A stretch of DNA of 64,000 nucleotides from Acidobacteriota bacterium. Its GTDB lineage: Bacteria > Acidobacteriota > Polarisedimenticolia > JACPZX01. The notes under the pieces were generated by a model. The model saw only the letters and a list, made by a program, of their open reading frames with translations, made no database searches and was not told where the DNA came from. Location of the stretch: positions 1-64,000 of the forward strand of contig JACPZX010000011.1 in NCBI GenBank assembly GCA_016195325.1, given 5' to 3'. Position numbers and translations under genes: made by a program. How positions within the stretch are numbered: the first letter of the stretch is position 1; every line of letters begins with the position of its first letter. Positions 42,601 to 53,700 of this stretch are shown here, piece by piece.

Positions 42601-42783
42601 GACGGGGGTCGCGAGATCGCTCACCTCGAACATCACGGGGGCGCCGGCCTGCGCGTGCGCAGGACGATGGAAGACCTCGCGGAAAACCGTGGGGGCGGCG
42701 AGGGCGGGGGAGGCGGCCGGCAGCGCGGCGAGGACGAGCACGACGGGAAGAAGGGATCGGATCGCGCGGGGCGGCGGGCGCAC
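39676..42783 (-). CDS. Secreted protein with CarboxypepD-like domains, MopE-type repeats and shared C-terminal module
   Basis: The 1035-residue protein starts at GTG 42783, five bases after AAGGAGGT, and has a signal peptide (RSLLPVVLVLAALPAASPALA). About 90-590 hold several carboxypeptidase-regulatory/Ig-like units (TVTGTVKIGSGSAVSGALVV, LVTGTVLDSANAPVGGTRIT, ISGTFTRALDGTPMAGAEVF). About 640-920 hold six Ca-type Cys/Asp repeats such as CNDVDDDCDGNVDNF and CDGVDDDCDGQVDD, with conserved GxxGVCxxGxxTC spacers. The last 113 residues (DCTSPLTSQPTITWNV ... TDPLKKFISPVTVAA) match the end of the second kelch protein. Probably a large cell-surface protein. Confidence 0.82.
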   Translation of the reverse strand: MRPPPRAIRSLLPVVLVLAALPAASPALAAPTVFREVFHRPAHAQAGAPVMFEVSDLATPVHVFFTKASGGTVEATPVTVDLVRGLVITHVPATAGDGDVVVRANGVDSTGFYFRVDFSPFAQGSDTVTGTVKIGSGSAVSGALVVLLEDACGEFVLRDFTGTDPNGRYTLHSRAGSHLVLTFPPNTAGLASGSAPVTTSPTPATANIVLEAGTLVTGTVLDSANAPVGGTRITFDLESGSGHEEAVADPSGDYSVRLAGGLWTFTMSPPVGDTTHAFLSTQVLVFGSSLPVGGLKLAKGVPISGTFTRALDGTPMAGAEVFSVTTSPCCPDNDRKTTAGDGSFSIIAPMNSTSTLNADLDPEVALIGPTVMDVAVASVGITQDLTAEEAVTISGTLADKSAKGLRDVTVLATHAAGLFATAATSCPDGTYKLHVLPDPNGFFIKTGPPNPRTTAPVMTFKSWTNDPNGTFFPCEADPVPATSPSTPMTGVDFILGLAAKAKGRVSTQTASCTDDLGTFGLMVDDGVDHACSLGDLDPNSLFGGGFTLIGLPSTSDLPSLRACSMLPGFDAQCYNMKTFPDFDPITIPPGGVKTGLDLCVAPCTPTTWFQDLDGDHHGDPGSTQFECNQPPGYAAVGDDCNDADPNIHPGAAEICNDVDDDCDGNVDNFTSHCGAGACASTGTCAAGVDSCVAGTPTAEVCNGVDDNCNGQVDEGNPGGGAACATGQPGVCGPGMQTCTGGALMCVRTTNPSPEVCDNLDNNCDGTVDGFATACGSGACASTGTCVAGADSCMALTPQTEVCNGIDDDCDGMTDEGNPGGGAPCATGLMGVCSPGTETCTNGSLQCAALMTPTAEVCDNLDNDCDGTVDGFATSCGMGRCAAAGSCVAGSDTCAAGAPGTEVCDGVDDDCDGQVDDVSGGCTLFVAGPLPGEPLDCTSPLTSQPTITWNVDRYDKFKVFISTMPTFPSSARVTSGSALIVTGSWHVKAKAWNSICKKAVNGGSLFIRIQGIDNLAPRTDPLKKFISPVTVAAVVK

Positions 42784-42970
42784 GGGGGACCTCCTTGGCG
42801 ATTCGGTCGTCACCTGAAATCCTGCAGGGAAGGCGGGGGAAGTGTACGGCGACTCGTGCCGTCCGGGCAATGGGACTCGTCCCGCACGATTCGCGAACCG
42901 GCCGGCCGGCGTCTACCCTCCCACGAGTTCAACCGTCAGGCTCAGGGCTTCCCCGGCCGGAGCCGGGTCC

Positions 42971-43810
42971 ATGGGAGGGATGCCCGTGACGCACCGCGCC
43001 GCTCGCGTGAAACGGGTCCTCGCCGAACTCCCGTCGATCGTCTACTGGGAGGGCCGGCACGTCGTGCGCACCGCGCGGCGCTTTCTCCTTCCCGTCAGGC
43101 GGTGCCGCGTCGGCGGCGTCCGGGTCGCGCTCGCCGTCTCCTCTTCCAGCGAGCACTATCGCGCGGACACCTACGCCACGAAGGAGCCCGAGACGATCGA
43201 GTGGCTCCGGGGGCGCCTCGTGGACGGCGACGTCCTCTTCGACGCCGGGGCGAACGTCGGGCTCTACTCCCTCTACGCCGCGAAGCTCAGGCCCGGGTGC
43301 CGCGTCTACGCGTTCGAGCCGGAATCCCACAGCTTCTCGAGCCTGACCAGGAACATACTGATCAACCGGCTCGAGAACGTGACGCCGTGCAGCCTCGCCC
43401 TCTCCGACCGCGAGTCGTTCGAGCTCTTCCACGTCTACGGCCAGGAGCCGGGGTCCGCGCTGCACTCGCTGGGCGCTCCGAGCGAGCTGCGGAGCGAGCC
43501 GCCCACGATCCGGCAGGGAACGGTCGCCACGACGCTCGATCGTCTCGTCCTCTCGCACGGCCTCCCGCATCCGACGCTCCTGAAGATCGACGTCGACGGG
43601 ATCGAGGAGAGGATCCTCGACGGCGCGGCGGCGATTCTCGCGTCGGGGAGGCTCCGATCGATACTCGTCGAGGTGACGCGCCGCGGGGACGCGGAGACGA
43701 CATGGGCGGAGCGCAAGCTCACGGCGTTCGGCTACTCGCTCACGGCCCGCAGCGCCTGGACGATCGAGCTTCGGGGCCTCAAGTCGCAGAACTTCGTGTT
43801 CGATCGGTGA
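42971..43810 (+). CDS. FkbM-family SAM-dependent methyltransferase
   Basis: The 279-residue protein has the class I SAM-binding motif VLFDAGANVGLYSLYAAKL, then CRVYAFEPESHSFSSLTRNI and the FkbM-type TLLKIDVDGIEERILDGAAA with ILVEV. FkbM enzymes O-methylate sugars, polyketides or peptides. ATG 42971 is used; ATG 42980 is a close alternative. Downstream lies the beta-hydroxylase and then the convergent NRPS, so methylation of a hydroxyl on the peptide is possible. A role in glycan methylation is equally open. Confidence 0.85.
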   Translation: MGGMPVTHRAARVKRVLAELPSIVYWEGRHVVRTARRFLLPVRRCRVGGVRVALAVSSSSEHYRADTYATKEPETIEWLRGRLVDGDVLFDAGANVGLYSLYAAKLRPGCRVYAFEPESHSFSSLTRNILINRLENVTPCSLALSDRESFELFHVYGQEPGSALHSLGAPSELRSEPPTIRQGTVATTLDRLVLSHGLPHPTLLKIDVDGIEERILDGAAAILASGRLRSILVEVTRRGDAETTWAERKLTAFGYSLTARSAWTIELRGLKSQNFVFDR

Positions 43811-43914
43811 GCGCGGGTCCGCGTTCCGTTCGGGGCGGCCCTGAGGACGTGGACGCGGGAGCCCGGCGTGTGCGAGGCTCCCTGCGAACATCCGGTGGAC
43901 CCCCAGCCCGAACG

Positions 43915-44748
43915 ATGTCTCCAATCCCTCGCGAAGCCCTCGAGTCGGCCCTGCTCGGGACGCTCGCCGAACTGCGGCGGCAGCACGGCGAGGCTCCGCT
44001 CGAGCGCGTGGGCGAGTTCGTTCGCATGGTGCTCGGGAGGGCCCCACGTCCCGTGGGCGATCCCCTTCAGCGCCCCGAGCTGTACTTCTTCCCGGGGCTC
44101 GACGATCGCGCCTGGCCCGACGAGGTGGTCCCCTGGATGCCACGGCTCGAGGCAGGGTTCGCCGCGGTCCGGAAGGAGCTCGACGGCCTGATCGCGTCCC
44201 GGGCGGAATTCGTCCCGTACGTCCACGGAGACGGCCGCTCCTATCGCGCCGAGAAATTCCGGATCGCGCCGCAATCAGGGCAGTGGACCGTCTACGATCT
44301 GCACGAACCTTCCGCCGAGGAGCGTTGTCCCGGAACGGTGGGCCTCCTCCGCGACATCTTCCGCTACGATCTCGGCGAGCCGGTCACCGCGCAGTTCTCC
44401 GCGCTTCGCCCCGGCGCGCGGATCGCCCCCCACTGCGGCGCCGCCAACTTCTTCCTCACGGCTCACCTGGGCGTCATCGTGCCTCCCGGTTGCCTCATCC
44501 GGGTCGGAGCGGAGAGCCGGAGCTGGGTGGAGGGGAGAGGGCTCGTCTTCAACGACTCGTTCGAGCACGAGGTGAGGCACGACGGCGACTCGCAGCGGGT
44601 CGTCCTCATCGCGAGGTACTGGCATCCCGCGTTGTCAGCGGTCGAGATCGAGGCCGTCGGGACCCTTCACGGACAGGTGATCGAGGCGGCGGGAGGGACC
44701 GAGGAGAGCCAGCGGGCCGCCCTCGCCGCCCTTCGCGGCGTGGGGTGA
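43915..44748 (+). CDS. Aspartyl/asparaginyl beta-hydroxylase-family oxygenase
   Basis: The 277-residue protein has an N-terminal helical part, YFFPGLDDRAWPDE, and then the PF05118-type double-stranded helix. RIAPHCGAANFFLTAHLG carries the first Fe-ligand His, and VFNDSFEHEVRHDG carries the distal His, with RVVLIARYWHP at the end. These Fe(II)/2-oxoglutarate enzymes hydroxylate Asp or Asn side chains and relatives act on other amino acids. It lies 104 bases after the FkbM gene on the same strand and ends 36 bases from the convergent NRPS. Beta-hydroxylation of an NRPS residue is a reasonable hypothesis. Confidence 0.8.
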   Translation: MSPIPREALESALLGTLAELRRQHGEAPLERVGEFVRMVLGRAPRPVGDPLQRPELYFFPGLDDRAWPDEVVPWMPRLEAGFAAVRKELDGLIASRAEFVPYVHGDGRSYRAEKFRIAPQSGQWTVYDLHEPSAEERCPGTVGLLRDIFRYDLGEPVTAQFSALRPGARIAPHCGAANFFLTAHLGVIVPPGCLIRVGAESRSWVEGRGLVFNDSFEHEVRHDGDSQRVVLIARYWHPALSAVEIEAVGTLHGQVIEAAGGTEESQRAALAALRGVG

Positions 44749-44784
44749 TCGCCTCCGGCCGTCGGGGTCTCAGGGGGGCGGTCC

Positions 44785-47700
44785 TCAGCGTGCGGCGCGG
44801 TCGGCGCGATCGAGCCAGCCGCGCAGGAGCTCCGCGACCGCACGGACCGCAGGCTCGCGGACGAGGTCGAAATGATCTCCCGCGACATCGTGAATCTCGA
44901 GGCCGCCGGCGGCGATCGAGCTCCACCCCAGGGTCGGATCCTCGGGCTCGACGCCGTCCGCGGCGGCCCGGATGAGGAGCGCGCGGCCGCGGAACGTGCC
45001 GGGCCTGTGGCGCGCGAGCGATTCGAGGTGCCCGCGGAACAGGGCTTCGGCCTGCAAGCGCGAGGTGTCGTCCGGCGGCCAGGCGAGCATCTCCGGCGCG
45101 AGGAGCCCGGGCGGCGACGACCCGTCCCCGCCGCCCTTCGCGGATTCACCGGTCGGCGCGTGGGCGTCGACGAGCGCGACGAGCGCTTCGCCGGCGCCTC
45201 CCCGGGAGAGGGCTCCGGCGATCTCGAGCGCCAGCACCCCTCCGAACGACCAGCCCGCGAGGCGGTAGGGGCCGGAAGGCTGCGCCCGACGCACCTCCCG
45301 CGCGTAGCGCTCGGCCATCTCGGCGAGAGAGGGCGCGACCTCGCCGTTTCCCGTGAGGGCTCCGGACTCGAGGCCGAGAATCCGGCGACCGGCTCCGAGA
45401 CGACGGACGAGCGGCGCGTAGCTCATCAGATCGCCCCCGATCCCGTGGGCGAGCCATAGCGGGGGCGTCTTTCCGGCCGGCTGGAGCTCGACGATGCGCG
45501 GCGAGGAGCGCGAGGCTCCGCTCCGGGCTCCGTCGAACGCCCTCGCCGTCGCCCCCGAGGCGGATTCGGACTCGCGAAGCGACGCGGCGAGGGCGGCGAT
45601 GGTGTCGTGCTGGAAGAACGAGGCGATCGGAAGGCGCACACCGATTTCCCGCTCAATCCGGGCGGCCAGCCGGACGGCGAGCAGCGAGTGTCCCCCGAGA
45701 TCGAAGAACGAGCTCAGGACTCCCACCTGCTGAATTCCGAGGAGCTCCGACCAGATCCGCGCGAGCGACCGCTCGAGCGGGTCGCGCGGCGGGATCCCCT
45801 TCGTTGCGTCGTCCGCCTCGACCGGCATCGCCGCCAGCGCTCGTCGATCGAGCTTGCCCGTCCCGGTGCGCGGGAGCGGGCCGCCGCGGACGATGACGCC
45901 GGGGACCATCGCCGCCGGGAGCCGCGCCGCCGCGAATCGACGCAGGTCGGCGATCTCGATCCGCTCCCCGTCGCGCGGGGCGACGAAAGCCGCCAGGATC
46001 GCCTCGCCCGCGGCGGCGGGGCGCGCCACCACCGCGGCCTCCGCGACCGCAGGGTGAGACGCGAGCACCGCCTCGACCTCCTCCGCTTCGACGCGGACGC
46101 CTCGGATCTTCACCTGTCCGTCGCGCCGCCCGAGGAACTCGATCGTGCCGTCGGGAAGCCGTCTCCCGACGTCGCCTGTCAGATAGAGCCGCGAGCCGTC
46201 GTCCGCGAACGGATCGGGGACGAAGCGTTCGGCGGTTCGATCGGGGAGGTTCAGGTACCCGCGCGCGACGCCGGCGCCGCCGACGGCGATCTGCCCGGAC
46301 ACGCAGAAAGGAGCCGGCTCCATCCGGCCGTCGAGAATGTGGACGCGAGCTCCGGGGATGGGGCGGCCGATCGAAACTCTCGCGCGGGGTCGCCGGTCGC
46401 GGACCTCGTGGACGGTGCTCCAGACCGTGGCCTCCGTGGGGCCGTACTCATTGAAGAGCCGCGAGCCTGGAAGCCTCGCCTCGTGCCGGACGACGAGCTC
46501 CGCCGGACACGCTTCCCCGGCCACGATTGCCGTGCGAAGCGAGTCGAGCTCGCCGCCGGACGCCGCCTCGAGCAGCGCGTCGTAGAGCGCCGGTATCCCG
46601 AGGAAGTGCGAGGCGCGGTGACGGGCGATCAAGCGGGCGAGCGCCGGCGGATCGGACACCTCGTCGTCCGCCGCGACGATCAGCGCGCCGCCGTCGAGGA
46701 GCGTCCAGAAGATCCCGGCGACGGACGAATCGAAGGCGAACGACGGGACGAGGACGAAGCGGTCGACCGGCTCGCGGTAGACGTCGGCGCGGGCCGCGGT
46801 GGAATGGAGGAGCCCGGCGTGAGTCACCTCGACCCCCTTCGGCCGGCCGGTCGACCCGCTGGTGTACAGGACGTATGCGAGATCGCCGGGACGCACTGCG
46901 GTGCCGCGCCCCTCCCGCGCCCCGCCAGAAGCCGGAGGTCCGTCGAGGACGAAGATCGGCGGACCGCGGCGCGGCAGGCGGCCGGTCGCCGCCGAGGTCG
47001 CGAGCACGACCGCGGGGCGCGCGTCCTCGAGGACGGCCGCGATGCGCGCTTCGGGCCAGGCGGGGTCGATCGGCACGTACGCGCCGCCAGACCGGAGCGT
47101 GCCGAGGATTCCCACCACCATCTCGACGGATCGTCCGGAGCAGACCGCGACGAGCGACCTCCGCACGGCGTCCATCGCGCGGAGCCGTTCCGAAAGGATC
47201 CCGCTGCGTTCCTCGAGCTCGCGGTAGGTCAGGCGCTCATTCCGGAAGGCGACGGCGAGGGCGTCGGGAATCGCGCGCGCGCGGTCCACCAGGCGCTCGT
47301 GGAGCGGCATCCACGGCCCGCTCCCGATCCCTCCGTTCAGGGCGACCCCCCAGCTCGTGGCGGCCGCGCGGACGAGCTCCTGGCGCTCCTCGTCCGTCGA
47401 GAGGGCCAGCTCCGAGAGGCGTCGTGAAGGGGTCGACGCGATCGACGGCAGGAGCCTCCCGAACTGCCCCGCGAGCGCACGCATCGTCGCGGCGTCGAAG
47501 AGATCGGTGCTGTACTCCAGCATACCCGCCACCTCCCCCTCCGATTCGGCGAGCGAGAGGGTGAGATCGAACTTCGACGTCGCGGGATCGAGGTCGAGGA
47601 ACGTCGCGGATATCCCCGGGAAGCCGGGCGCTGCGCTCGCCGCGCGCTGGAAAGCAAACATGACCTGGAAGAGGGGCTGACGGCTCAGATCTCGGGCGGG

Positions 47701-50700
47701 TCGAAGCTCCTCCACGATCCTCTCGAACGGAACCTCCTGTCGCTCGAACGCCTCGATCGCCCCCCGCCTGACGCGCGTGAGAAGTTCCGTGAACGGGGGA
47801 TCTCCGGAGAGATCCCCCCGGAGCGGGAGCGTGTTCGCGAAGAACCCGATCGTCCCCTCGAGCTGACGGCGGGGACGTCCCGAGACGGCAGTCCCCACGC
47901 AGAAGTCGGTCTGGCCCGACCAGCGGTGGAGCAACGTCTCGAAGGCCGCCAGCAACGTCATGAAGAGCGTCGTGCCGCATGTGCGGCCCAGCTCCCGGAG
48001 CGCCGAGACGATCTGAGGATCGATCGAGACCGCGACGCGCGCCCCGCGGAAGCTGGGAAGGGCGGGACGGGGGCGGTCGGCCGGAAGATCGAGCGCCGGA
48101 GCGCCGGCCAGCGCCTCCCTCCACCACGCGATCTCCGCGTCGAGCGCGCCGCTCTCGAGCGCGCGCTGCTGCGCCGCGGCGTGATCCGCGAACCGCGAGA
48201 CGGGCGCCACGAGGGGTGACGAACGGCCTTCACGCAGGGCCCCGTACAGCCCCGCCATCTCGTCGAGGAAGATCCCGGTGGACCACCCGTCCGCGACGGC
48301 GTGGTGAAAGTTGATCAGGAGGAGATGCTCGTCGTCCCCCAGGCGCGCCAGCCGCGCGCGCGCCAGAGGCCCTCGCTCGAGATCGAACGGCGCTCTCGCC
48401 TCCTCCTGCGCCAGCGCAAGCGCCTCGGTCTCCCGACGGACGGGGTCGAGCGCGCCGAGGTCGACGAGATCCATGCGCGGGACGCCCGCCGCGGGTTCGG
48501 GGGCGTCGCCGTCGGGGGCCGGGTGGACGATCTGGAACGGCTCCCCTGCTTCCTCCCCGAAGGTGGTCCTGAGCGGCTCGTGACGGCGCACGATCCCGTC
48601 GAACGCGCGGCGGAAGGCCGAAACGTCGAGGGATCCCCGCAGGCGAAGGGCCGCGGGCACGTTGTACACCCCGCTCCCCGGCTCCAGCCGGTCCAGGAAC
48701 CACAGCCGTCGCTGGGCGAACGAGAGCGGGATCCGGCGATCGCTCGGCGCGCGCCGTTCAGCCGCGGTCGCCGACCCGTCGGACCGCGCCGGCGGCACCG
48801 GTCTCGCCGCCGCGCGAATCCTGACGGCGAGCTGCGCGATCGTCGGCGCGTCGAAGAGCGCCCCGACGCGGATGTCCGTGTCGAGCGCTTCGCGCAGGCG
48901 GGCGACGAGCTGCGTCGCGCGGATGGAGTCGCCGCCGAGCTCGAAGAAATCGTCGCGCACGCCGATCCGGTCGAGGCGGAGGACGTCCCGCCACATCGCG
49001 GCGAGGCGGATCTCCAGCGCGTCGGACGGCGGCGCGTACGCCACCGCGAGGTGGGGGCGGTCCGGGCCGGGCGCGGGCAGGGCGCGCGTGTCGAGCTTTC
49101 CGTGCGCCGTGAGGGGGAGCGCGTCGAGCGGGACGAACGAGGCGGGGACCATGTGCGCGGGGAGAGTCGCCTTCAGGAAGTCCCGGAGCACGGTCCCGGA
49201 CACCGTGCCCCCCGCGCGCGGGACGAAGTACGCGACGAGGCGGCGATCGTCCGCCTCGTCCTCGCGCGCGACGACGGCGCTCGCCGCCACGTCCGGGTGG
49301 CCGGCGAGGGCCGACTCGATCTCACCGGTCTCGACGCGGAATCCGCGCACTTTGACCTGACGATCCGACCTCCCCAGATACTCGAGATCTCCTTCCGGCC
49401 GGCGCCGGGCCCGATCGCCGCTCCGGTACATTCTCGCTCCGGACGCGGCCGCGAACGGATCGGGGACGAACCTCTCGGCGGTCAGCTCCGGCCTGTTCAG
49501 GTATCCGCGCGCGACCCCCGAGCCCCCCACCCACAGCTCTCCGATCGCCCCCGGGGGAGTCGGCTGCCCCTCGCCGTCCAGCACGTAGGCGCGCAGATGA
49601 TCGAGCGGCCTCCCGATGGCGCTGGCCCCGCCGGCCTCCACCTCGGCGCGGCGCACATCGTGCCAGGTCACGTGCACCGTCGTCTCGGTGATGCCGTACA
49701 TGTTCACGAGCCGCGGCGAGCGGTCGCCGTGACGCTCGACCCAGGGGCGCAGCTTCGCCGGGTCGAGGGCCTCGCCGCCGAAGATCACCCATCGCAGAGC
49801 CTGATCGCCGCGCGGGCGCCCGGCCTCCGCGCGCATCAACTGGAGGAACGAGGAGGGAGTCTGGTTCAGCACGGTCACCCGCTCCCGCTCCAGAAGGCTC
49901 AGGAACTCCTCCGGCGATCGGCTCACGCGGTGCGGGGCGATCACGAGCCGCCCGCCGTGGAGCAGCGCCCCCCACATCTCCCAGACGGAGAAGTCGAACG
50001 AGAAAGAGTGGAAGAGCGTCCAGACATCGTCGTCCCCGAACCCGAACCGGGCCTGCGCGCTCTCCATGAGGCTCGACACGTTGGCGTGGGTCACGACGAC
50101 CCCCTTGGGGACGCCCGTCGAGCCCGACGTGTAGATGACGTACGCGGCATCGTCCGGGTGCATCGACCTCTCCCCGGCGACCTCGGCGATCCCGGCGGCC
50201 GCGGACGAAAGCTCCTCAAGAGTGACGACCTGCGTCGCCGCCGCGGTCGTGGGGAGGAGGTGCCTCGAGCCGGGTCCCGCCACCAGGACGCGGGCACGGC
50301 TGTCCTCGATCAGCCACGTGAGGCGCTCGCGCGGGTATTCCGGATCGAGCGGCACGTAGGCCGCTCCCGCCTCGAGCACCGCCAGCGCGGCGACGGGAAG
50401 GTCCGCCGATCGCTCGAGCAGGAGCCCGACGAAGCTGCCCCTCCCGACGCCGAGCCGCCTCAGCCCCGCCGCCGCGGCGCCGGCGCGCCTCCTCAGCTCG
50501 CCGTACGTGAGTCGATCCGCGCCGGACACGACGGCCGCGGCGTCGCTCCGGCGCGAGGCCTCCCCGGCGAACCACTCGTCGAGGCGCCGCGGCGCCGTCC
50601 CCGACCGCGGGATTTCCGTCGACCCTGAGGTCGCCGCGGCGCGCTGAAGCGGGGAGAGGAGGGAGATCGAAGCGTGCGGCTCGCCGGGGGCGCGCGCCAT

Positions 50701-53700
50701 CGACTCGAAGGCCCGCGTGAAGCAGGCGGCCGCCTCGCGCACGAAGCCCTCGTCAACGACGTGGGACTGGAAATCGAATGCGAGGCCGAGAGCTCCGGTC
50801 TCCTCGTCCATGTTCGCCTGCGTCGTGAGCGGGAAGTAGGTGTTCTCGTTCCCGGTCGCCTCCACGACCTCGCACCCGGTGAGCGCGTGAAGCCTCCGGT
50901 AGATGTGGAAATGGGTGAAGTTGAAGACCGTGTCGAAGAGATCCGCGCCCCCCGCGATCCGCTTGAGATCCGCCATCGGGTAGCGGCGGTAGGGGAGCAT
51001 CTCGCGTTCCGCGTCGAAGGCACGCCTCACGAGATCCAGCCAGCTCCCTCCCCTCAGGTCCACGCGGAAAGGGACGAGGTTCAGGAACGGGCCGACGATC
51101 CTCTCGCCGTCCGCCGTCTCCGGGCGCCCGTTCGCAAGGAGCCCGGTCACCGGTCTCCGGGCGCCGGTCAGGTGCCCGAGCACCTTCATCTGCGCCGCCA
51201 GGAGCACGCTCTTGATCGGGACGCCGGCCTCGCGCGCGGCGCGCTTGAGGCCTTCGGCGACCCCGGGCTCGATCGGGAGATCGATCCTGAGGACGCGCGG
51301 CGGCCCCGAATGGCCGGCCGGAGCCGCACAGGGGAGCTTCCGCCTCTCCTCGAGGGCCAGCGCGCGCTCCCAGTAGCCGCGGCAGTCGACGGAGGCGATC
51401 GCCTCGCGCTCGAGAGCGACGTAGTCGCGGTACGTCGCCCGCAGCGGATCGCTCGCGGGCTCGGCCGCGCCGCCGAGGTAGAGCGTGAAGAGCTCCGTCA
51501 GCAGGGTTGCAACGCTCCAGCCGTCGAGAAAGGGCTCGCTCATCGTGAGCTGGAAGGAGCTCTCGGTTCGCAGGTGGACGTGGAACCGGAAGAGAGGAGC
51601 GCGGCTCCACTCGAACGGGCGGCGCATCTCCCCTTCGATGAACCGGCGGATCGTCTCCTCCTGCGCCGCGGTCCCGAGGGGCCGCAGATCCACGAGCGCA
51701 AGCACGACTTCGGATTCGCGGTGCACGATCTGGAGAGGCTCGGAGAAGCCCGCGAGATCGATCGACGTGCGGAGCATCGGATGGCGCGCCGTCAGGCGGT
51801 GGAGCGCGTCCGCGAGCGCCCGCGCGTCGTAGCGCGCCCGGACGTGGAGCGAGTTGAGATAGACCGTGTAGTCCTCGCTGCGCTCGCTGTGGTATCGGAG
51901 CCCCGCCTGGAGACGCGAGAGCGGGTACGCGTCCTCGGCGCTCTCCGGGAGCCGGGCGCGATCCTCCGCCGAGACGAGACCGAAGGGCGGGGGACCGGCG
52001 GGGGCGTCGGCGGACGGGTCGATCCGTGTCGCGACGCCGGCGAGCCCGCGCAGGGTCTGGTGCCCGAACATCTGGGGGATCGAGACGGCGAGGCCGCGCT
52101 CCCGCGCCCGGCTCCGGACCTGGATGCTCCGGATGGAGTCGCCGCCGAGATCGAAGAAGTTGTCGTCCCGGCCGACCCGATCCAGCCCCAGCGCCTCGCG
52201 CCACACCTCCCCGAGGATCTCCTCGGCGCGCCCGCGTGGAGGCGCGTAGGGAACGGAGAGCGCGGGTCGCGTCCCCTCGGGCGCCGGAAGCGCCGCACGG
52301 TCGAGCTTCCCGTGCGCCGTCAGGGGGAGCCGGTCCACCGGGACGAAGGCGCTGGGGATCATGTGCTCGGGAAGGAGCGCGCCGAGGTGAGCGCGGAGCT
52401 CGTCCACGCCGGGACCGCCCTTCGAGCCCGCCGCCACGACGTAGGCGACGAGCCGGCGATCTTCCCCGTCGTCGTCTCGCGCGACGACGGCGCACTCGCG
52501 CACGCCGGGATGCTCCGCCAGGGCGCTCTCGATCTCTCCGCATTCCACGCGGAATCCCCGCACCTTCACCTGGTGGTCGAGGCGCCCGAGGTACTCGAGG
52601 TCTCCGCCGTCGATCCATCGCCCTCGGTCGCCGCTCCTGTACATGCGCGCCCCGGGGCGGCGCGTGAACGGGTCGGGAACGAACCGCTCGGCCGTCAGCC
52701 CGGCGCGATCGAGGTAGCCGCGCGCCACGCCGGCGCCGCCGACGTGGATCTCGCCAGGGACGCCTATCGGCGCCGGCCGGCCCGCCGCGTCGAGCACGTA
52801 GACGCGCAGGTCGGGAAGCGGCCGGCCGATCCGGCTCCCCGTCCCATCCCGCGTGTTCGCCGACCTGACCCTCCGCCACGTCACGTGCACCGTCGTCTCG
52901 GTGATCCCGTACATGTTGACGAGCCCCGGGCGCTCGTCGCCGCGCCGCGCGCACCATCCGCGCAGCATGGACGGCTCGAGCCTCTCCCCTCCGAAGATCA
53001 CCCAGCGGAGGGCGAGTTCGCCCCCTCTGCGCTCCTCGTCGGCGCGCGCGAGCTGGCGGAAGGCGGAGGGGGTCTGGTTCAGCACCGTCACCCTCTCTCG
53101 AGCCAGGAGATCGTGGAACGCCTCCGGGCTGCGGGCGATCTCGTGCGGCACGATCACCACGCGCCCGCCGGAGAGCCAGGCTCCCCACATCTCCCAGACC
53201 GAGAAATCGAACGCGGGCGAGTGGAAGAGTGTCCAGACGTCGTCCGCGTCGAAAGCGAACAGAGGCCCGGCCGCGCGGAAAAGCCGCAGGACGTGGGCGT
53301 GGGTCACGACGACCCCCTTCGGCTTTCCGGTCGAACCCGAGGTGTAGATGACGTACGCGGCGCGCGCCGGGTCGTCCGCGGCGGGGAGATCCGATCGGCC
53401 GGGTGCAGGGGCCGGATCGCCGGGGGCGGCGTGCGCGTCGCGCGGCGGGGCGAGATCGTCCAGGATCACGGCGCGCGCGCCCGCGGGGATCGCGGCCCGC
53501 GTGGAACGGTCGCACAGGATGAGCCGCGCGCGGCTGTCCTCGATCAGATAGCGGAGGCGCCCGGCGGGGTATTCCGGATCCATGGGGACGTAGGCGCCCC
53601 CCGCCTTCAGGATGCCGAGCACGCCGGCCGCGATGGTGAGGGAGCGCCCGACGCAGAGGCCGACGCGCACCTCCGGCCCCACTCCCTCCGCGCGCAGCGT

